From the NCBI RefSeq assembly GCF_043194295.1, contig NZ_JBAFVK010000018.1: 64,000 nucleotides of DNA. One strand, 5' to 3'. Positions 9,930-18,344 of the stretch are shown one piece after another. The notes beneath the pieces were generated by a model. It did no database searches. It was given only the letters and a program-made list of their open reading frames with translations, and was not told the DNA's origin. The translations under genes and the position numbers were made by a program. Positions within the stretch are counted from its first letter, which is position 1. The number at the start of each line of letters is the position of its first letter. This DNA comes from Xanthobacter autotrophicus (GTDB taxonomy: Bacteria; Pseudomonadota; Alphaproteobacteria; Rhizobiales; Xanthobacteraceae).

Positions 9930-11549
9930 ATGACCACGTCCTCGTCACCGTCGCCGCTGATGCCCCACCCCGCTCCCGGCCACCCCGGCCGCGCCGCACC
10001 GCCGCGCCTGCCCCATGATCTGCGCGGCCGCTGGATCGCCCTGCTGTTCGTCGCCTGTTTCGCGCTGGTGGCGGTGCCCATCCTGACGCACCCCCTGCCG
10101 CCCCTGTCGGACTATGTGAACCATCTCGCGCGCATGCACGTCATCGCCGAGCTGCCCCACGACCCCGACATCGCGCGCTTCTATTTTCTCAAGTGGTCCA
10201 TCCTTCCGAATGTGATGATGGACCTCATCGTTCCGGTCATCGACCGCGTCACCGACATCTATACCGCCGGCGAGATCTATACCCTGTTGTGCTTCGCCCT
10301 CATCGCGGGCGGAACGCTGACGCTTAACAGGGCGCTGTTCGGCATGTGGTCGGCGTTGCCTCTGGTGGCCTTTCCGCTGCTCTACAACGCCATCTTCCTC
10401 ATCGGGGTAATGAATTATTATTTCGGCATCGGGCTGGCGCTGTTCGCCCTCGCCGCCTGGGCCTTCCTGCGCGACCGGCCGTGGCCGTGGCGCTTCATGG
10501 TCTCCACCGTGTTCGTGGTGGCGCTGTTCTTCTGCCACCTGTTCGCTGCGGGGGTCTACGGCGTCGGCCTGCTGGCCTTCGAGTTGGATCGCCTTCGCCA
10601 GGGCCGTGGCCGGCCGCTGGGCCCGCGGCTCGCTACCTTCGTGGCCGCGGGCCTGCCCTTCCTGCCCATTGTCCCGCTGTTGATCGCCAGCCCCACCTGG
10701 GGCCTCAGCAGCGAGAACATCTGGGAGCCACAGGGCAAGGTCGAAGGCCTCGAAATGGTCGTGAACGTCTATTTCGATTATGTGGCCATCCTGTTGACCG
10801 CCGTGGTGGTGGGAGCGGGCATCTGGGCCGCCCGGCACCGCCTGCTCCATGTGCATTCGCTGATGCTGCCGCTGCTTCTGGTGGCTGGCGCGGTCTATCT
10901 CGCCATGCCCCGTGTGGTGTTCGCGAGCTATATGGCGGACCAGCGCCTGCCGGTGGCCATCGCCTTCTTCGTGCTCGCCGCGCTGCGGGCGGACCTGCGC
11001 CATCGCCTGGCCCGGCGCGGCTTCGCCGTGGTGCTTATCCTGCTGCTGGCGGTGCGGGTGGGCGAGGTTCAGGTGGTGTGGGATCGTCTGTCGCAGTGGA
11101 CGGTGGCGTTCCGCCAGTCGGTGGAGCAGATCAAGCCCGGCTCCCGCATCCTCGTCGCCTATGCCGACATCAACGGCGGCAACGACCCGCGCGACCTCGG
11201 CCTCGTCCACGCCGCCTGCCTCGCCATGATCGAGAAGTCGTCGCTGGTCACCACCGCCTTCGCGGTGAAGGGCAAGCAGATCCTGCGCGTGCACGAGCCC
11301 TACCGCAGCCATGTGGACACCGAGGACGGCACCCCGCCCCAGATCGAGCAGCTGCTCGTGACCGAGGAGGAGCCGAGCGCCGACGGCCCGCGCTACTGGG
11401 ACCTGTGGCCGCAGAATTTCGACTATGTCTACGTGCTCTTCACCGAGCGCGGCGCGCCGAACCCGGACAGCGACCGGCTGAAGCTGGTGTTCGAGGGCGA
11501 GCGCTTCCAGCTCTACAAGGTGGTCCCGCCCAGCGCTCCGCCGTCCTGA
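9930..11549 (+). CDS. Polytopic membrane protein of unknown function, possibly GT-C glycosyltransferase-like
   Basis: A 539-residue protein with a basic N-terminus, a first membrane span at about residues 32-52 (WIALLFVACFALVAVPIL) and roughly ten more hydrophobic segments to about residue 390. A soluble C-terminal domain of about 150 residues follows. Just after the first span is LSDYVNHLARMHVI, a conserved-looking loop with an Asp, as in many GT-C lipid-linked sugar transferases. The C-terminal part starts with a Rossmann-like segment GSRILVAYADING. I do not recognise a specific family. ATG 9930 was chosen because the open frame upstream lacks coding character. It is followed 74 bases later by phnM. 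Confidence 0.78.
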   Translation: MTTSSSPSPLMPHPAPGHPGRAAPPRLPHDLRGRWIALLFVACFALVAVPILTHPLPPLSDYVNHLARMHVIAELPHDPDIARFYFLKWSILPNVMMDLIVPVIDRVTDIYTAGEIYTLLCFALIAGGTLTLNRALFGMWSALPLVAFPLLYNAIFLIGVMNYYFGIGLALFALAAWAFLRDRPWPWRFMVSTVFVVALFFCHLFAAGVYGVGLLAFELDRLRQGRGRPLGPRLATFVAAGLPFLPIVPLLIASPTWGLSSENIWEPQGKVEGLEMVVNVYFDYVAILLTAVVVGAGIWAARHRLLHVHSLMLPLLLVAGAVYLAMPRVVFASYMADQRLPVAIAFFVLAALRADLRHRLARRGFAVVLILLLAVRVGEVQVVWDRLSQWTVAFRQSVEQIKPGSRILVAYADINGGNDPRDLGLVHAACLAMIEKSSLVTTAFAVKGKQILRVHEPYRSHVDTEDGTPPQIEQLLVTEEEPSADGPRYWDLWPQNFDYVYVLFTERGAPNPDSDRLKLVFEGERFQLYKVVPPSAPPS

Positions 11550-11623
11550 ACCGCAGGGGCGTGCCGTCACCCGGCCGTCACGGTCCGGTGCAAGGCATGC
11601 CCCTTTCCGGTACAGAGCCCCCT

Positions 11624-12757
11624 ATGGAAACCGTCTACACCAACGCCCGCCTGATCCTCGACGACGAGGTGATCGACGGCACCCTCACCGTCCGCGACGG
11701 CGTCATCGCCGCCGTGGATGCCGGCCGGGCTCAGGCGCCGAGCGCCATCGACTGCGACGGCGACTTCATCGCCCCCGGCATCGTCGACCTGCACACCGAT
11801 GCGCTGGAAGGCCATTTCGTGCCGCGCCCCAAGGTGTTCTGGCCGGATGCGCGAGCCGCCGCGCTGGCCCATGACGGGCAGACGGTGGCGAGCGGCATCA
11901 CCACCGTGTTCGACGCCATCTGCGCCGGCGGCTTCGACCAGGCCAAGGCGGAGCGGCGGGACCTGTTCGAGCTGATGCTCGACGCCGTGGAGGATGGCGC
12001 CGGCCTGTTCCGCGCCCACCACCTCGTCCACCTGCGCTGCGAGATGACGGATCCGGACCTGCTGGCGCTGGTGGAGCCGGCGCTGGCGCGGTCCACGCTG
12101 GCCTTCGCCTCCCTCATGGACCACACGCCCGGCGCCCGGCAGTGGCGCAACGTGGATGTGCTGCGCGGCTTCCTCCTCGGCATCGGCAAGGATGCGGGCG
12201 AGGCCGAGCGCGAGATCGCCGAGCGCACCGCGCGCGGCCGCTCCAACGTGGAGCGCAATTTCGCCCCGCTGGTGGAGATGCTGGCGGCCACCGGCATGGT
12301 GCGCGCCAGCCACGACGACACCACGGAGGATCACGTGCGGCTCGCCCAGGAGGCCGGCTGCATGGTGAGCGAGTTCCCCACCACCCGGGATGCTGCCGTC
12401 GCGGCGCGTGCGGCGGGACTTGCCACCATCGGTGGCGCGCCGAACGTGGTGCGCGGCGGCTCCCACTCCGGCGGCGTCGCCATGGGGGCGCTGGCGGGGG
12501 AGGGGCTGGTGGATGCCCTCGCCTCCGACTACGTGCCGGCGAGCCTGCTCCAGGCGGCGGTGCGGCTGCATCTCGCCGATGGCCTGACGCTGCCGCGCGC
12601 CATGGCGCTCGTCACCCGCAACCCGGCAGAAATGGCGGATCTGGCCGATCGCGGCCGGCTCGCCGCGGGGCTTCGGGCTGACCTGCTGCGCTTCCGGCTC
12701 GTGGACACGACGCCCGTGGTGCGTCAGGTGATGGTGGAGGGCGAGCGGGTGTTCTGA
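11624..12757 (+). CDS. phnM: Alpha-D-ribose 1-methylphosphonate 5-triphosphate diphosphatase
   Basis: Amidohydrolase-superfamily enzyme that removes pyrophosphate from the 5-triphosphate intermediate of the C-P lyase route for phosphonate use. The 377-residue length matches E. coli PhnM closely. GIVDLHTDALEGHFVPRP (about residues 48-65) gives the metal-binding HxD, ASHDDTTEDHV near 228 and NVVRGGSHSG near 275 are PhnM signatures. METVYTNARLILDDEVI is a typical family N-terminus, so ATG 11624 is preferred to 11597. No other phn gene (phnGHIJKL) lies nearby, so it is detached from its pathway here. The last codons and stop lie inside a 12-bp inverted repeat. Confidence 0.92.
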   Translation: METVYTNARLILDDEVIDGTLTVRDGVIAAVDAGRAQAPSAIDCDGDFIAPGIVDLHTDALEGHFVPRPKVFWPDARAAALAHDGQTVASGITTVFDAICAGGFDQAKAERRDLFELMLDAVEDGAGLFRAHHLVHLRCEMTDPDLLALVEPALARSTLAFASLMDHTPGARQWRNVDVLRGFLLGIGKDAGEAEREIAERTARGRSNVERNFAPLVEMLAATGMVRASHDDTTEDHVRLAQEAGCMVSEFPTTRDAAVAARAAGLATIGGAPNVVRGGSHSGGVAMGALAGEGLVDALASDYVPASLLQAAVRLHLADGLTLPRAMALVTRNPAEMADLADRGRLAAGLRADLLRFRLVDTTPVVRQVMVEGERVF

Positions 12758-12780
12758 ACCGCTCGGGCGCGGTTCAGAAC
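12751..12780. terminator. Inverted repeat spanning the stop codons of two convergent genes
   Basis: GTTCTGAACCGC (12751-12762), spacer TCGGGC and GCGGTTCAGAAC (12769-12780) are perfect 12-bp arms. The phnM stop (12755-12757) sits in the left arm and the stop of the opposite-strand DUF2125 gene (12774-12776) at the matching place in the right arm, so both genes end TTC TGA ACC. It probably acts as a bidirectional terminator, although there is no T-run. Confidence 0.6.
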
Positions 12781-13838
12781 AGAGGCGGCACGATGCCCAC
12801 CGGGAAGCCGGCGAGCTTGAGCGTGCCGGCGTCGAAGCTCAGCGCGAAGGTGGTGCCCTGGCGTCCTTCCACCGGGCCTTGCTTGCCCACCATGGCGAGG
12901 GCGCCGACGATGGGCGAGACCTCGCGCGGGATCACGCCGGCCCGGTCGAGCCCCTTCACCAGATCGTTGAGGCCGGCGAAGCCGAGGTCGAGCTTGCCGT
13001 TGAGCCGCCCCTGCGGATCCAGCGAGACGGCGCCGGTGGAGGTCACTGCGAGCTTGGGCGAGGTCACCGCGAAGCGCTCCAGCGTCGCCATTCCCCCGGC
13101 GGCCGCCCACGCCCTCAGGCGCTGGGTCACCGGCATGGGGCGCAGGTCCGCCGAAGCGCTGACGGTGCCCTGAAGGGTCATGTCCACCGGTCCGGTGACA
13201 CCGAGCGCATTGAGCACCGCGCTCTGCCCGTCGCGCATGCCGGAAGCATAGTCCACCCCATCGGGCTTGCCGTCCGCGCCGGGCGCGCGGCGGGCATGGA
13301 ACTCGAACAGGCGGGCCGTGGCGAGGGACAACGGCTGCGTGCCGGCGGAGCCCGGCTGCTCGATCCGCATGTCGTGGGCCTGCAGCGAGAAGCGCTGCGG
13401 CCGCCCGGTGAGGTCGCCGACGCCGCTCATCTGCAACAGCGACCAGTTGGCCGCATAGGCGCTGCCGGTGTTGAGGTCCTCGACCCGTGCCGGGCCGGCG
13501 AACTCGGCGACGATGTGGCTGGGCGCCCACACCTGCGCCACCACGTGGGTTGAGACTGCGGTGAAGCGCATGGCGTCGCCGCCGCGCGTCTCCAGCGTCG
13601 GGCTCTGGCAGCGCAGTTCGAAGCGGAACGGGAACCCGCCGAGGGTGCGGTCGGAGCAGCCCCAGATACGGCCGAGCTGGGCCTCCCGGCCGATCCAGGC
13701 ATCAATCTCGCCCTGGGCGCGGTTCGCCGCATAGAACCACAGGCCGCTCCAGATGACGGCGACGATCACCACGAGCGCCAGGGGAATGATGACGAGCCAT
13801 GGCTTGCGGCGAGGAGGAAGGGCGTCGGTGGCGGTCAT
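12774..13838 (-). CDS. DUF2125 domain-containing membrane-anchored protein
   Basis: A 354-residue protein with a single N-terminal membrane anchor (PWLVIIPLALVVIVAVIW, about residues 13-30) and a large periplasmic domain. FRFELRCQSPTL around residue 72-83, with a preceding Cys in IWGCSDRTLGGFPF, is the DUF2125 entry signature. The rest is rich in beta-strand repeats, as in AsmA/YdgA-type proteins. Function is unknown. In Hyphomicrobiales this family is regularly found beside chaC/plsC/ftsEX, as here. The downstream end is shared with the phnM terminator palindrome. Confidence 0.85.
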   Translation of the reverse strand: MTATDALPPRRKPWLVIIPLALVVIVAVIWSGLWFYAANRAQGEIDAWIGREAQLGRIWGCSDRTLGGFPFRFELRCQSPTLETRGGDAMRFTAVSTHVVAQVWAPSHIVAEFAGPARVEDLNTGSAYAANWSLLQMSGVGDLTGRPQRFSLQAHDMRIEQPGSAGTQPLSLATARLFEFHARRAPGADGKPDGVDYASGMRDGQSAVLNALGVTGPVDMTLQGTVSASADLRPMPVTQRLRAWAAAGGMATLERFAVTSPKLAVTSTGAVSLDPQGRLNGKLDLGFAGLNDLVKGLDRAGVIPREVSPIVGALAMVGKQGPVEGRQGTTFALSFDAGTLKLAGFPVGIVPPLF

Positions 13839-14107
13839 GAACGTCCCTGGGAGTGGCGGCCTCCGGGGCCGTCGTGCGGGTCCAGGCCGCGCGAACAGGC
13901 TCCGACGGGTGGGCAGGAATTCGGTTTACGCCCGCGAGCTCTGCCGGTTTCGCCCAAAGGCGGACCGGGCGCATGCTTGCGGCGGCAGGTGCTGGCTGTT
14001 AGGCGACGGTCTGGCGCTTCTGTCAACGCCCGAGGGCGTCGCGCGGAGCGCAGGCGGGCGCGCGCGGGATGCGCGTTAACCACACGGCTGGAGCGTCGGG
14101 CGCATCC

Positions 14108-14755
14108 ATGGCGGACGAGCAAGGGGCGGGCAGGGGCGGCAGTGCGGCGCGGCCGGCGGGCGGGCTGGATCCCCATTCTGGCGATGTCTGGGTGTTCGCC
14201 TATGGCTCACTCATGTGGAATCCCGGCTTCGCCTTCGCCGAGCGGTGCGAGGCTCGGCTCACCGGCGCCCACCGGACCCTGTGTGTCTATTCGTTTCACC
14301 ATCGCGGTACACCGGAACAGCCGGGCCTCGTGCTGGGGCTGGATCTGGGCGGCTCCTGCCGTGGCATCGCCTATCGGGTCGCGGCGGCGGACTGGCCGCA
14401 GACCCATGCCTATCTCACCGAGCGGGAGCAGATTTCCGGCGTCTATCGCGAGGTGACGCGCCGCGTCTCCCTCCTGGACGGCTCCGGTCGCGAGGCGCCG
14501 GCCGTGGCCTATCTGGTGAACCGCGCCCATCCCCAATACGCGCGGGGGCTGACGTTGCAGGACCAGCTCCACCTGGTGCGGCGCTCCCACGGCAAGTCGG
14601 GGCCGAACACGGATTATGTGGTCGCCACCGTGAAGGCGCTGGAAGGCCTTGGCATTCGCGATGCGGCGCTGTCGTTCATCGTCCACCATCTGGCGGGTGG
14701 GCATGGCGCTCCGGCCGAGCTGCCGGCGGGCGACGAAGAGGACACGCTGCCCTGA
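14108..14755 (+). CDS. chaC: Gamma-glutamylcyclotransferase, ChaC type (glutathione-specific)
   Basis: Predicted to cleave glutathione to 5-oxoproline and Cys-Gly in the cytoplasm. The 215-residue protein has VFAYGSLMWNPGF near residue 30, the ChaC substrate-loop signature, then CRGIAYRVA, and the catalytic-glutamate segment YLTEREQISGVYREV near 100-115. VNRAHPQYARGLTLQ and HGKSGPNTDYV complete the family pattern. ATG 14069 is an alternative start, but the first 13 residues it adds are not family-like. The gene is divergent from the DUF2125 gene. Confidence 0.9.
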   Translation: MADEQGAGRGGSAARPAGGLDPHSGDVWVFAYGSLMWNPGFAFAERCEARLTGAHRTLCVYSFHHRGTPEQPGLVLGLDLGGSCRGIAYRVAAADWPQTHAYLTEREQISGVYREVTRRVSLLDGSGREAPAVAYLVNRAHPQYARGLTLQDQLHLVRRSHGKSGPNTDYVVATVKALEGLGIRDAALSFIVHHLAGGHGAPAELPAGDEEDTLP

Positions 14756-14903
14756 GGGCGGGTTTCATCGGACGGCTGAAGCGCTGCCGGGTTCAGCCGA
14801 GCTTGAACGGATGGCGGTCGCCCCGCTCCCGCAGACGGGGAGGGGGGAACGTCTCCCCAATCCTCGCTGGTGGCGTCGCGCAGAACGACCCTCGGCCTGA
14901 CCC

Positions 14904-14929
14904 TGCCTCTCCCGCGCGCGCGGGAGAGG
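14904..14929. repeat. Perfect GC-rich palindrome
   Basis: CTCTCCCGCGCGCGCGGGAGAG is a self-complementary 22-mer within a 279-base gap between chaC and the next gene on the opposite strand. It is a plausible bidirectional transcription end signal, but there is no T-run. Confidence 0.4.
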
Positions 14930-15034
14930 GCTCGCACCGTGCCCGGTCGCAATAGCAGACTTAATCCGAAAGACTCCTTCCGCCGCCATTCCTACTTGAC
15001 GAACGGCCGATCCACGCGATCACCCTTTTCGTCC

Positions 15035-15436
15035 TCAGGCGGCGTGGCGGCGGTCGTTGCGGCAGCGGGGCAAGCCGGTGGCGCGGGGGGCCGAAAGGAC
15101 GGTGCCGCGGTCCATGAGGCGGCGCAGGGTGGGCGCGCCCTCCTCGCCGAAAACGTGGATGTGGATCTCATCCCCATGGGTGCGCAACGCGGCGTTCCGC
15201 GCGGCCTCGCCGGCAGGGCCGGCCCACATGGCAATGGCGCCCGCCGGCGTGCGCCGGGTGACCACCGCCAGGGCGTCGGGATAATCGGGCGCGGCGTCGG
15301 CAGGATATACGGAGAACACGTGACGCACGCCGCTCTCGTCGCGCCAAAAGCGGTAGCGCGAGCCGAGGCCGTGCTTCAAACCGTTGAGGTTGCCGGCATC
15401 CACAAGGGGGACGAGGAGCGAATCAGTTGCGTTCAT
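15035..15436 (-). CDS. Hypothetical protein
   Basis: Small soluble protein of 133 residues with no signal peptide or membrane segment. It begins MNATDSLLVPLVDAGNLNGLK and contains YRFWRDESGVRHVFSVYP, then ALAVVTRR and DEIHIHVFGEEG, an alternating strand/helix pattern. The C-terminal 30 residues are Arg-rich and look poorly conserved. Codon use is like its neighbours and it is the only good frame here, so I accept it as a gene. It lies 33 bases downstream of plsC on the same strand and may be cotranscribed with it. No family is recognised. Confidence 0.6.
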   Translation of the reverse strand: MNATDSLLVPLVDAGNLNGLKHGLGSRYRFWRDESGVRHVFSVYPADAAPDYPDALAVVTRRTPAGAIAMWAGPAGEAARNAALRTHGDEIHIHVFGEEGAPTLRRLMDRGTVLSAPRATGLPRCRNDRRHAA

Positions 15437-15469
15437 GAGAACGAAACTAGAACGATATCCGGGCCTCGA

Positions 15470-16291
15470 TCAAGAGTTTTCCACAGGCGGTGGAAAACGG
15501 GGATCAGCGGTGGTTCCGGCGGGTCGCCGGATGTCGGCGGGAGCTGCCGTACCCAGGTCATTCAACCCTTCCAGCAGGAGGCGATCGCTGGCCGTTTCGA
15601 TGTCGTGTTCCAGGCGCGCCATGAAGGTGGCGCGGCTGAGGCCAGGGGGGATCGGCTCCAGCACTTCCACCAGGATGGTGCCGGGCCGCAGGATGAAGGC
15701 CCGGCGCGGCCAGCAGAGCCCGGAATTGAGGGCGACGGGCAGGCACGGCACTTTCAGGGTGGAATAGAGGTAGGAGACGCCGAGCTTGTAGTCCGGCGGC
15801 GCGCCGGGTGGGCGCCGCGTGCCTTCCGGAAAGATCAGGATCTGCCGGCCCGCGGCCATGTCGGCCTGGGCCCGGCGCGTCATGACCTTGAGCGCGGCCG
15901 CGCCGCCCTGGCGGTCGATGGGGATCATGCGCAGCTTCGCGGCGAGCCATCCGAACACGGGGATGCGCATCAGTTCCTGCTTCAGGATGAAGGCGGGGTC
16001 GCGGAACAGCGGCAACAGCGCGAACGTCTCCCACGCCGACTGGTGCTTGGCGGCAATCAGCAATGGCCCCTGCGGGATGCGCTCCAGCCCTCGAAACTCG
16101 GCGCGGATGCCCACCAGCACCCGCAGCAGCACGCGATTGGTGGCCACCCACAACAACGCGCCGAACCGCCAGAGCACCCGACGCGGCAGAAGCGGGATCA
16201 GGGGCATCAGGACGATAAGATAGAGGGTCGTTATCCCGTAGAACGCGACCTGGAAGAGGAGCGAGCGGAAGGCCGTGAGGACGCCGGTCAC
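15470..16291 (-). CDS. plsC: 1-acyl-sn-glycerol-3-phosphate acyltransferase family protein
   Basis: Membrane-associated acyltransferase of 273 residues that would add the second acyl chain in phosphatidic acid synthesis. An N-terminal hydrophobic segment (about residues 10-33) precedes the catalytic block KHQSAWET near residue 82, and FPEGTRRPPG near 155 is the glycerophosphate-binding motif. The catalytic motif is H-x4-E instead of the usual H-x4-D. I recall this substitution from alphaproteobacterial relatives, so it need not mean loss of function. The gene follows the YdcF-type gene in the conserved ftsE-ftsX-ydcF-plsC arrangement. Confidence 0.87.
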   Translation of the reverse strand: MTGVLTAFRSLLFQVAFYGITTLYLIVLMPLIPLLPRRVLWRFGALLWVATNRVLLRVLVGIRAEFRGLERIPQGPLLIAAKHQSAWETFALLPLFRDPAFILKQELMRIPVFGWLAAKLRMIPIDRQGGAAALKVMTRRAQADMAAGRQILIFPEGTRRPPGAPPDYKLGVSYLYSTLKVPCLPVALNSGLCWPRRAFILRPGTILVEVLEPIPPGLSRATFMARLEHDIETASDRLLLEGLNDLGTAAPADIRRPAGTTADPRFPPPVENS

Positions 16292-16426
16292 GAGGGTCTC
16301 CAGTCGCTTGGGTCCGTTTCAGCTGAGCCTGCGGGCCGTCGGGCGACGGATGTCGGCGACGGATCTTGCAGGGCGCGGCCACCTGATCGGCGATCCCGCG
16401 TCCAAACTCAAGAGCGGAGCGAGCGG

Positions 16427-17296
16427 TCAGGGTGAAAGACGGGCCTCCGCAGGCCGCAAGGCGGCGCCGGTGGTGGGCAGGGGCCTCGGGTCCAGCTTGA
16501 GCGCGGCCGGGGCGACCGTGGCGGGCGGCGCGGGACGCGGAGCCTCTCCAGCGCCGGCCACCGCCTGGGCCGGACGGATCTTCACCGTGGCCATGATGAA
16601 CTTCAGGTATTCCTTCACCAGCAGCTTGAGGGTGCCGGGATCGCTCCACCAGCTTTCCGGCTGGGTGCGGGTGGTGACCACGGGGTAGGACACCAGATCC
16701 ACGTCCGGCAGCGCGCGGCCCAACTCCATCATGGCGCGGGGCATGTGCCAGGAGGAGGTGACCACCACCAGCGAGCGGAACCGCTTCTCGCGCGCCCATT
16801 CCGCCGCCTCCAGCGCGTTGCCGCGGGTGTTCAGCGCCTTGTGGCCGAGATCGATGCAGCAGCCGAGCAGGTGCTCCACATCCGGCAGGGCGCGGCGCAT
16901 TTCGTCGGAAGTCGTGGCGGGATTGACGCCGGTGATGAGGAGACGGCGCCCGCGTCCGTCCGCCAGCAGGCCCACCGCATCCACGATGCGCGACGGGCCG
17001 CCGGTGAGCACCACGATGGCATCGGCGGAGCGCACCGCCGCCGGCTCGCGGGCGGCGATCTGCGCGGTGAAGGCCAGGAATCCAGCCGCGCCCGCCACGC
17101 CGGCGAGGCCCGTCAGCAGCACCAGGGCGACGACGAGCCGGCGCAGAAGGCTGTGCGGGCGGCCCGGGGGGCGCTCCCGCGTGCTCGCCCTTCCTGTCGC
17201 GGGCTTGCTCCGCCGCACCGTCCTGCGCTCGGTGTTGGACATGGTCATGGAACCGAGAATGCCGGTGGAATGCGGCGGAGGCGAGGAAAACCGCAT
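16427..17296 (-). CDS. YdcF/SanA/ElyC-type DUF218 membrane protein
   Basis: A 289-residue protein with a basic, disordered N-terminus, one membrane span (LVVALVLLTGLAGVAGAAGFLAF, about residues 50-72) and a DUF218 domain. DAIVVLTGGPSRIVDAVGLL, LLITGVNP, NTRGNALEAAEWAREK and VVVTSSWHMPRAMMEL are its motifs. Family members act at the cell envelope in peptidoglycan or lipid-carrier homeostasis, but the chemistry is uncertain. The C-terminal 45 residues are Ala/Pro-rich. The start is uncertain: ATG 17248 or 17242 are possible and would shorten the tail before the span. It lies 34 bases after ftsX. Confidence 0.82.
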   Translation of the reverse strand: MRFSSPPPHSTGILGSMTMSNTERRTVRRSKPATGRASTRERPPGRPHSLLRRLVVALVLLTGLAGVAGAAGFLAFTAQIAAREPAAVRSADAIVVLTGGPSRIVDAVGLLADGRGRRLLITGVNPATTSDEMRRALPDVEHLLGCCIDLGHKALNTRGNALEAAEWAREKRFRSLVVVTSSWHMPRAMMELGRALPDVDLVSYPVVTTRTQPESWWSDPGTLKLLVKEYLKFIMATVKIRPAQAVAGAGEAPRPAPPATVAPAALKLDPRPLPTTGAALRPAEARLSP

Positions 17297-17330
17297 TTCA
17301 TCGGTCCGCCCCGCTCCCGCCGGCCGGATT

Positions 17331-18344
17331 TCACTGGATCGTCCTCAATGTCCGGTAAACGGTGACGCGGGAGGTAAGGGCGGTTGCCAGCGCCACCACC
17401 GCCACCGCCACCGCGATGCCGAGGAAGCCCCACGGGCCGGGATTGAGCCAGCTCACCACCGTGGGCAATTCCGGATCGCCGCCGAGGCCAAGCTGGGGCA
17501 GAGCCGCAATGGCGCCGAACAGCGCCGTCGCGGCGAGGCCGCCGATGAGCCCGCCCTGGGTGCCGATCTTCAGGAAATGGCGCTGGAACTGGGCGGCAAT
17601 GAAGCCGTCCCGCGCGCCGACGAAATGCAGCACCTCCACCACCGCCCGGTTGGTGGCCACCGCCGCGCGGGTGGCGAACACCACCGAGAGCACGGTGGCA
17701 AGCCCCACCAGCACCAGCATCACCACGCCGATGAGCATCACCGCGTCGGTCACCGCCACGAGACGCCGCGACCAGCCGCGATGATCGTCCAGGGAGGCGG
17801 TGGGGATCTTGTCGGTGAGGGTGCGCTTCAGCCGGGCGAGGTCGGCGGTGCCCGCGCCGTCGAGGCGCAGCACCACCACGCGGGGTACCGGCAGGTCGTT
17901 GAGGTCGAGGCCGGAGCCCAGCCACGGCTCCAAGAGGCGGGCGGTCTCCTCGCCGGTGAGGATGTGGGCGTCGGCGATGCCGGGGGTTTTGCGGGCGATG
18001 TCGGCGGCGGCCTGCACCTGGGCGTCGGTGGTGGCCTTGTCACCGGCGCGGACCTGGATGGTGACTTCCCGCGTCACATCCGAGCGCCACTGGCTGGCGG
18101 TGCCGCGCACAGCGACAGCCGAGCCGATGGTGATGGCGGCGAGGAAGGTCATGATGGCCACCACCGCCACCAGCGCGCGCCCGGCAATGGTGGAGGACGG
18201 CACGATGGAGGTGGGCTGGCGCGCCTTTTCGGGCCGGGGCTTGGGGCCGGTTTTTGCCGCGGTTGCCTTGGCCTCCCGTGCCGTATCGCCCGGCACGGCG
18301 GAGGCCGGCGTCTTGCCGGCGGAGTGGGCGTCATTCGTAGACAT
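17331..18344 (-). CDS. ftsX: Cell-division ABC transporter permease FtsX
   Basis: Inner-membrane partner of FtsE at the division septum, which couples cytoplasmic ATP hydrolysis to periplasmic peptidoglycan hydrolase activation. The 337-residue protein has a long basic cytoplasmic N-terminus (about 52 residues) and a first membrane span near 57-80. A periplasmic domain to about residue 200 follows, then three more spans. TNRAVVEVLHFVGARDGFIAAQFQRHF is the conserved FtsX cytoplasmic coupling region. Its ATG lies 14 bases inside the 3' end of ftsE, so translation is coupled. Confidence 0.9.
   Translation of the reverse strand: MSTNDAHSAGKTPASAVPGDTAREAKATAAKTGPKPRPEKARQPTSIVPSSTIAGRALVAVVAIMTFLAAITIGSAVAVRGTASQWRSDVTREVTIQVRAGDKATTDAQVQAAADIARKTPGIADAHILTGEETARLLEPWLGSGLDLNDLPVPRVVVLRLDGAGTADLARLKRTLTDKIPTASLDDHRGWSRRLVAVTDAVMLIGVVMLVLVGLATVLSVVFATRAAVATNRAVVEVLHFVGARDGFIAAQFQRHFLKIGTQGGLIGGLAATALFGAIAALPQLGLGGDPELPTVVSWLNPGPWGFLGIAVAVAVVALATALTSRVTVYRTLRTIQ

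Noticed and set aside
9945..11570. 541-codon antisense frame across the polytopic membrane protein gene
   Set aside because: The product is a charged His/Gln/Arg-rich shadow; the opposite frame has coherent membrane spans.
10346..12757. 803-codon plus-strand frame ending as PhnM
   Set aside because: The first two thirds is a shadow of the membrane-protein gene in another frame; only the part from 11624 is real.
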